Source: Phycisphaerae bacterium (GTDB taxonomy: Bacteria; Planctomycetota; Phycisphaerae; UBA1845). Taken from it: DNA of 5,851 nucleotides. Below the pieces are notes generated by a model, which had not been told where the DNA came from, searched no databases, and saw only the letters and a list, made by a program, of their open reading frames with translations. The translations under genes and the position numbers were made by a program. The DNA is taken from NCBI GenBank assembly GCA_028277545.1, contig JANQGB010001515.1, positions 1 to 5,851 on the forward strand. Reading direction: 5' to 3'. Shown here piece after piece: positions 1 through 4,400 of this stretch. Each line of letters begins with the position of its first letter. Within the stretch, counting starts at the first letter, position 1.

Positions 1-533
1 AGGAAATGGGCTCGCGGAGAGGGGACGCCCATTTCCTTGAACAGATCCCAGGCCAGCTTCGAGCGGATGATCGAAACGTCATTGTGCTCGCCGTTGAGGT
101 TGAACTTCTCCAGCCCGTGGAACTCGCGCCCGGGCGCAAACCTGTTGAAGCTGAGCTTCCACGACTTCTTGATCGAGCTGCGCGAAGTGTTGCCTCGCGG
201 GCGAATGCCAACGTCGCCGATGGTCTCGTCAATGACGGAGTTGACCACCTGCACCGTGCAGGGCTTGTATATATCGCTGTAAGGGTCGTCCAGGCAGTCC
301 TGCAGATCGGCGGGGCTCATGGTGACGTAGACGTAGGTGAGTACGCCGTCCAGGAAGATGGTGGCTTCGGCATCGTCGTAGCCACTGTCGCCGGACGGAG
401 GCGGCGTCACCGCCTGCACCGGCAAGACGGACAGCGCACCGAGCAACGCCGCGCAGGTTGACAGTGCCCAGCCGGGCCGCCGTATGGCAGGTGAGTCGTG
501 CTCTATTGGCATGTGCCTTCTGTTCCTCGTCAT
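1..533 (-). CDS. Secreted CotH-family protein (CotH kinase-like), 5' part only
   Basis: The minus strand reads 177 complete codons from an ATG at 533 and runs off the left edge, so the C-terminal part is missing. Residues 1-41 look like a signal peptide: an Arg-rich start (MTRNRRH), the hydrophobic stretch WALSTCAALLGALSVLPV, then a likely cut after VQA. The mature part carries the conserved CotH N-terminal features: DGVLTYVYVTMSPADL (about 62-77), VGIRPRGNTSR (108-118), KKSWKLSFNRF (122-132), GLEKFNLNGEHNDVSIIRSK (140-159) and LFKEMGVPSPRAHF (164-177). Known for the family: Bacillus CotH is an atypical protein kinase that phosphorylates spore-coat proteins, and many Gram-negative bacteria have exported homologues of unknown substrate. 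The catalytic Asp residues would lie beyond the edge, so activity cannot be judged here. The start is uncertain: an in-frame ATG at 512 (MPIEHDS) sits 3 nt after AGAAGG and would give a more usual 34-residue signal peptide. The ATG at 533 has only a G-rich run before it. Family assignment is secure; kinase function is inferred. Confidence 0.9.
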   Translation of the reverse strand, partial: MTRNRRHMPIEHDSPAIRRPGWALSTCAALLGALSVLPVQAVTPPPSGDSGYDDAEATIFLDGVLTYVYVTMSPADLQDCLDDPYSDIYKPCTVQVVNSVIDETIGDVGIRPRGNTSRSSIKKSWKLSFNRFAPGREFHGLEKFNLNGEHNDVSIIRSKLAWDLFKEMGVPSPRAHF

Positions 534-567
534 GCACCCCCGCCAGCAGGTCGCAGAAGAACGTGTG

Positions 568-588
568 GCATGGGCTTCCAGCCCGTGC
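568..588. repeat. Palindrome just upstream of the CotH gene
   Basis: GCATGGGCT pairs with AGCCCGTGC around a TCC loop: nine pairs, one of them a G-T wobble. It lies 34 bp upstream of the 533 start, so it would sit in the 5' leader of the CotH transcript if transcription begins further upstream. It has no T-tract on either strand, so it does not look like an intrinsic terminator. It may be a dispersed palindromic repeat or a leader hairpin. Confidence 0.6.
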
Positions 589-630
589 TCTTGCACCGGC
601 GGGATGCCGATTCCACATCAAACAACCCGA

Positions 631-653
631 CAGGGCCCATCCTGCGGACCGAT
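631..653 (+). repeat. Degenerate copy of the GGTCCG...CGGACC repeat family
   Basis: These 23 bases match 697-719 at 19 positions, including the shared block CTGCGGACCGAT. The left arm of the palindrome has decayed (GGCCCAT instead of GGTCCGC). The two copies are 66 bp apart in direct orientation. CAGGGC at 631-636 can also pair with GCCCTG at 658-663. Confidence 0.5.
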
Positions 654-696
654 CTACGCCCTGTATCAGTCGTTCCGTGGCCCGATCCCCGAACGC

Positions 697-722
697 CAGG
701 GTCCGCTCTGCGGACCGATTCC
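697..722 (+). repeat. Best copy of the GGTCCG...CGGACC palindromic repeat
   Basis: The core at 700-716 is a perfect hairpin: GGTCCGC, loop TCT, GCGGACC. Degenerate relatives lie at 631-653 and 1281-1298, and a longer 26-base match lies at 1212-1237 (20 of 26 the same). This points to a small dispersed palindromic family within one intergenic region. Confidence 0.6.
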
Positions 723-825
723 AGGGCGAGCGTCATCACGAGACCAGTGTCGCACAGCAACCCCGCACTGCCTGAACGTCGGCACCTACCCTTCGACCCG
801 CGTCCCGCCGGTCACTCACGGCCTG

Positions 826-853
826 GCGCTAGGCCCGGCATTTATGCCGGGTT
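826..853 (+). repeat. 28-bp hairpin element, copy 1 (inverted relative to copy 2)
   Basis: The core is CCCGGCA (834-840), loop TTTA, TGCCGGG (845-851), with GCGCTAGG on the left flank and TT on the right. The reverse complement of 1127-1154 matches all 28 positions except two. The match includes the asymmetric flanks (GCGCnAGG and TT), so this is a true repeated element and not just two similar palindromes. Confidence 0.75.
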
Positions 854-876
854 TAGCAGGCCACCCAATGTCACTG

Positions 877-895
877 AGCCCGCTTCCAGCGGGCT
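877..895. repeat. Perfect GC-rich hairpin
   Basis: AGCCCGC (877-883) pairs perfectly with GCGGGCT (889-895) around a TTCCA loop. On the plus strand it is followed by TCTCG, without a run of T, so a terminator role is doubtful. It lies inside the segment bracketed by the two 28-bp inverted elements. Confidence 0.6.
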
Positions 896-918
896 TCTCG
901 TGGCGGGGGTCTACCCAG

Positions 919-933
919 CGGCTATTATAGCCG
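919..933. repeat. Short palindrome CGGCTA-TTA-TAGCCG
   Basis: Six perfect base pairs with a 3-nt loop. CCC at 914-916 and GGG at 934-936 could extend the stem past a two-base bulge. The TATTAT at its centre resembles a -10 box, but it is part of the symmetry and has no matching -35. Confidence 0.5.
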
Positions 934-962
934 GGGCCGCACGAACGATCGTATTACCCCCC

Positions 963-997
963 GCGGGATAAGCACGCTGTTTGAGAATCTGTCCCGC
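963..997. repeat. Inverted repeat GCGGGA...TCCCGC with a long loop
   Basis: GCGGGA (963-968) is the exact reverse complement of TCCCGC (992-997), separated by 23 nt. A T-G wobble and an A-T pair could extend it inward. The long loop makes it a weaker candidate than the neighbouring hairpins. Confidence 0.4.
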
Positions 998-1083
998 AAC
1001 GAGACTCCGGCTTCTCTCATGCCCGTAGCCGACTTTGCCGCTTGTGGCTCTCTTCTCCCAATGTCTGAAGACCACCATCGAGA

Positions 1084-1101
1084 ACCCCGCTAAACCGGGG
1101 T
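1084..1101. repeat. Hairpin ACCCCG...CGGGGT
   Basis: Six perfect pairs (1084-1089 with 1096-1101) around the loop CTAAAC. It lies just inside the right-hand copy of the 28-bp element. No T-run follows on either strand. Confidence 0.5.
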
Positions 1102-1126
1102 AGCGCGTGCCGTGCGGCCGATCGTC

Positions 1127-1154
1127 AACCCGGCATGAATGCCGGGCCTGGCGC
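1127..1154 (-). repeat. 28-bp hairpin element, copy 2
   Basis: The core is CCCGGCA (1129-1135), loop TGAA, TGCCGGG (1140-1146); the inner T-A of the loop can also pair. Read on the minus strand it matches 826-853 at 26 of 28 bases, flanks included. The two copies face each other like terminal inverted repeats of a 329-bp unit (826-1154). Confidence 0.75.
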
Positions 1155-1180
1155 GCTTGCGTCGACCTCAACGCTGAATC

Positions 1181-1201
1181 GCATCGCCTCCCAAGCGATG
1201 C
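1181..1201. repeat. Hairpin GCATCGC...GCGATGC
   Basis: Seven perfect pairs (1181-1187 with 1195-1201) around the loop CTCCCAA. It sits between the right 28-bp element and the third copy of the GGTCCG repeat. No function can be assigned. Confidence 0.5.
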
Positions 1202-1211
1202 TACAGACCGC

Positions 1212-1237
1212 TAGGGTCCGTTCCGCAAACCGACTCC
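1212..1237 (+). repeat. Third copy of the GGTCCG...GACC repeat family
   Basis: It matches 697-722 at 20 of 26 positions, beginning AGGGTCCG and ending ACTCC. The right arm has changed (GCAAACC for GCGGACC), so the hairpin is weakened. Confidence 0.5.
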
Positions 1238-1280
1238 CGGATAGGCGCGCTTACGGGTCCCGTTGCGCACAGCCCGCTAC

Positions 1281-1298
1281 GTTCCGCTCCGCGGGCCG
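1281..1298 (+). repeat. Fourth, degenerate copy of the GGTCCG repeat core
   Basis: These 18 bases match the core at 700-717 at 15 positions. A short CCGC-TCC-GCGG stem (1284-1294) is kept. This is the weakest of the four copies. Confidence 0.35.
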
Positions 1299-1375
1299 TT
1301 CAATCTCTCTCATTATAGCAAACCGCCCCCTGGCCCCCAAAGACACGCCGATAGCTTCTGGCCGATATGGCAGGC

Positions 1376-1420
1376 AAAAAACCCGCCCGCAACGCCGGGA
1401 GTGCCGGGTCGCGGGCGGGT
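1376..1420 (-). terminator. Rho-independent terminator of the large dockerin gene
   Basis: Read on the minus strand, a perfect 10-bp stem (ACCCGCCCGC at 1420-1411 with GCGGGCGGGT at 1390-1381) encloses a 20-nt loop and is followed at once by a T-run (complement of the A-run 1376-1381). The loop can itself fold through CCCGGC/GCCGGG. It begins 45 nt after the TAG stop at 1466. The T-tract lies only on the minus-strand side, so it ends transcription of the right-hand gene. It argues that the CotH gene downstream has its own promoter. Confidence 0.9.
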
Positions 1421-1444
1421 GGTATGAGCCAGACTCAACTTCTA

Positions 1445-1466
1445 GCCCGGGTCAAGGGCCCGGGTC
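1445..1466. repeat. Tandem GCCCGGGTC repeat at the stop codon
   Basis: The 9-mer GCCCGGGTC occurs at 1445-1453 and 1458-1466, the second touching the TAG stop of the large gene. Since CCCGGG is its own complement, the two copies can also form a 6-bp hairpin with a 7-nt loop. It may support the terminator just downstream or be chance in GC-rich DNA. Confidence 0.4.
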
Positions 1467-4400
1467 TACGGGCAGCTCGGCAGGCTGTTGCCGAAGCGCG
1501 CCTTGATGGCCGAGAAATCAATCGAGTTGATGATTCCGTCGGCGTTGGGGTCCCAGATGAAGTTCAGCGAATCGGTCGACGTGCCGAAGCGGGCCTTGAT
1601 GGCCGACGAATCGACCGTGTTGACGATGCCGTCCCGATTCACGTCACCCTCGTGGGCGATCACCGCCCAGCTCGCCTCGATGCCATCGATGGTCACCGTG
1701 CAACATGTCGCGTCAGCCAGCGGCGGATCGATGGTCACCTCCACGAACGTTCCGTCCGAGGTGGCCGGGTAGGGCACCGGCCCGTCACCGCAATCGATGG
1801 CCACCGAAACCGCCCGGGCGCCCGGCGCCGGATCGGAGACGGTCATCACCAGGTCGCCGATGCGGGCCAGCCGCGGGTCAGGCCCCAGCTCGTTGGACTT
1901 GCCCGGCGTGTCCTCGGCCAGCACCAGGCAGTGCTCTTCCAGGGGTATGCCGGGAGGATTACCGTGCTCGACGCAGCTCTGCAGGCTGGGATACTGCGGA
2001 TCGAAGGCGCCGATCGACCACGTGCCGGCGTCGCCGTTGCGGTAGACCTGGCCCGGCGAACCGAAGAGGTCCGGACCGACCGTCTCGGCACAGTAGAAGT
2101 TGTTGCCGCCGGCCGGATCGTCGACCAGGGCGATGCAGTCGATCACGCCCGCCCAGGGCACCACGTCCAGCGTGCCGTCATCGTCGGCGTCAAGATCGTC
2201 GCCGACCGCGCCGGTGAACCCGAAGACCAGCAAGTGCGTTACGTTGTCGCTGTTCTCGAAGTTCAGTTCGTTGTCCGCACTGGAGAGCACCATCTCGGCA
2301 CTTGCCAGCGAGTCGAGCGTGAAGGTGTCTTCGACAACCAGGTAGCCCCCGTCAGCGGGAACCACCTCGGTGGCCAGACTGACGGCGGTTTCGATCACGC
2401 CGTCTCCGCCGGGACCGTCGCCGATGACGACGTAGGCCAGCCCGTACATCGAAGTGGACGACTGTCCGAAGACCTCGAAGTACTCGTTGTCGTCGCTGCC
2501 CGGCTGGTCCACTCTGATCTCGTTAATCACCAGCGGATCGCCGGTGCAACCCGGAGCGGTCAAGGTGCAGTCCGGATCATCGCCATCGAAGTCACCGCCG
2601 GCCGTGGTGCACTCGCAGTCGGTCATGATCGCAGTAGCGCCGTACGGCAGACAGCAGCAGCCCGTGTTCGGATCGGGCGTGCAGGACACGGTCTCGCAGG
2701 TTTCGCCCGTGTTCCAGGTGCCGCACAGGAAGCCGCAATCCACCTCGGTGAGCATCACGCACTCACCGCGGGGCAGGCAGCAGGCCGCCAGCGGATCGGG
2801 ACAGGTGATGTCCGCGCAAAGCTCCTCGGGGAACCAGGTGCCGTCGGCGCACTGGTCGGCTGACAGGCCGTCCTGGCAGGCGCCACCCAGCGCGGGACAA
2901 CAGGCTCCCGTGGTGCACGGGTTCGGGTCGCAGACAGTGTCGTTGCCCTGGTAGACACCGCCGGCATCCTGGCAATCGACGAAGGTCTCTATCGTGCAAG
3001 TGCCGCCGACGCAGCAGGCGCCGGTTGGCGGGTCCACGCACACGCCGATGTCGGCCGTGCTCCGCGGCTGGAGCTGGTAACCGGAGTCCGGCGGGTCGTT
3101 GCCGAAGTTGGTGAACTGGCCGACGTTACCGGTGATGGAGACGTAGCCTGACGGTATGGTCGTGCCGACCAGGTCCAGGCTGGACGTGGAGACCCGGACC
3201 TCAGCCACCGTTACGCTGCCGTCGTTCGTCACGTTGTAGTTCGAACCGCCCTCGAACGTGCCGCCGGCGTCCTCGAAGATCACGCACTCCAGGGTGGCCA
3301 GTGTGCTCTCCCGCGACTCGGCCAGCGGGTGGCCGTCCTGGAGATCGTCTACCGTCAGCAGTTCCGGATCCGGAATGGTAGTGCCGGTGGCGATGATATC
3401 GACCTCCAGCGGCAGGTCGAACGAGCTGTCCGTCAGCTCCAGCAGGCCGGAGAACTCCGCGATGGTGCCGGAGATGTCGATCAGGTCACCCTCGGACACG
3501 CCCAAGGGGACGATCACTGACACTGAATCACCGAATACGGTAATCGCGCCGCTGTCGTCCTGAATCTGGAAACTGGCGTTCGGCGGGTTGACCAGGCTCA
3601 CCGTGTTGGTGACCACCACGTCACAGGTCTTGACGCCGACCAGCGTGCCCATGGCCCGTGCTTCGGCCAGTGTGATGCAGCCGCCGTCGTCGCAGAGGCC
3701 CATGCTGCAGTCGGTGCCCAGGCCCTGGAAGAAGGCGCCCTCATCGGCACAGTCCTGCGGGGTCAGCATGGAACAGTCCGTGTCGTCGCAGCAGGCGCCG
3801 ACCTCGGCGTTGGACTCGCCGGCGGTACCCAGACGGGTCTCGGTCCAGTCGAACCCGTTGGGGATCTTCTGCAGGAATACCGGCGGGAAACTCAGGTCAT
3901 CGACCGTGATGTCCGGCAGGGTCACGGTGCCCGCGGTGCTGCCGCAGGGGTCGACGACGTCGAACGATCCCTCGTAGGAAATCAACTCGACCGGTGTGGT
4001 GCCGTCGCAGAGCACCATGCCGTCGGGGGCGCCGTTCTGGATGTTGTCGAACTCGTCAGCGAAGACGACGTCGGCGCTGGCCACGAACGGGCTGCCGATG
4101 ACCAGGAAGCGGTCTGCCGGAATAGTGACGCCCGTCAGGTCGATCGTGTTGTACACCGCACCGCCGTTGCCGTTGTAGAACTCGAGCGTCCAGCCGCTCA
4201 GGTCGAAGTTCGGCGGTCCGATCAGCTCGACGAATTCCATGTAGTCACGGTTGTCGGTGTCGTAGTCGATCTCGTTGATGACCACCTCGGTCGGATCGTC
4301 GCAGGTGACGCTGTCGCAGGTGCTCAGATCGCCGAAGTAGGGGCCGCCCAGGCCGTCGCACTCGCACTCGGTGACGTCGAAGCAGTCGCCGAACGCCGTG

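Larger units (their letters stand above)
534..1375. other. Intergenic region rich in GC palindromes; no convincing gene
   Basis: These 842 bases separate the two minus-strand genes. Every reading frame here is short, low in complexity and lacks a recognisable domain. What does stand out is a dense series of inverted repeats, at 568-588, 700-716, 834-851, 877-895, 919-933, 963-997, 1084-1101, 1129-1146 and 1181-1201, and two families of short dispersed repeats described separately. The stretch from about 998 to 1083 holds only weak pairing, such as AGCC/GGCT, and nothing I can name. No clear -35/-10 promoter for the CotH gene could be picked out upstream of 533, although one must exist if the terminator at 1376-1420 works. 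Confidence 0.7.

Noticed and set aside
6..461. Plus-strand open frame of 151 codons at the left edge
   Set aside because: The opposite strand encodes a clear CotH domain with a signal peptide; this frame is its antisense shadow.
877..900. Plus-strand intrinsic terminator
   Set aside because: The stem is good but is followed by TCTCG and not a T-run, and no plus-strand gene precedes it.
919..933. Promoter -10 box (TATTAT)
   Set aside because: The motif is the centre of a palindrome, has no -35 at the right distance and no gene downstream in a fitting orientation.
484..971. Overlapping plus-strand frames of about 150 codons
   Set aside because: They are rich in Arg, Pro and Cys, overlap one another in different frames, and cross several palindromes; no domain or start signal supports them.
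911..1171. Minus-strand open frame of 86 codons in the spacer
   Set aside because: It runs through the hairpins and one of the 28-bp inverted elements, has no family resemblance and no good ribosome binding site. It could be revisited if homologues exist, but it is better explained as repeat DNA.
568..1298. CRISPR array
   Set aside because: The repeats differ in sequence, spacing and orientation, and are not regularly spaced identical units.
1367..2863. Plus-strand open frame of 498 codons
   Set aside because: It lies antisense to the large minus-strand gene, is rich in Arg, Gly, Val and His as expected of a shadow in GC-rich DNA, has no recognisable domain, and overlaps the terminator.
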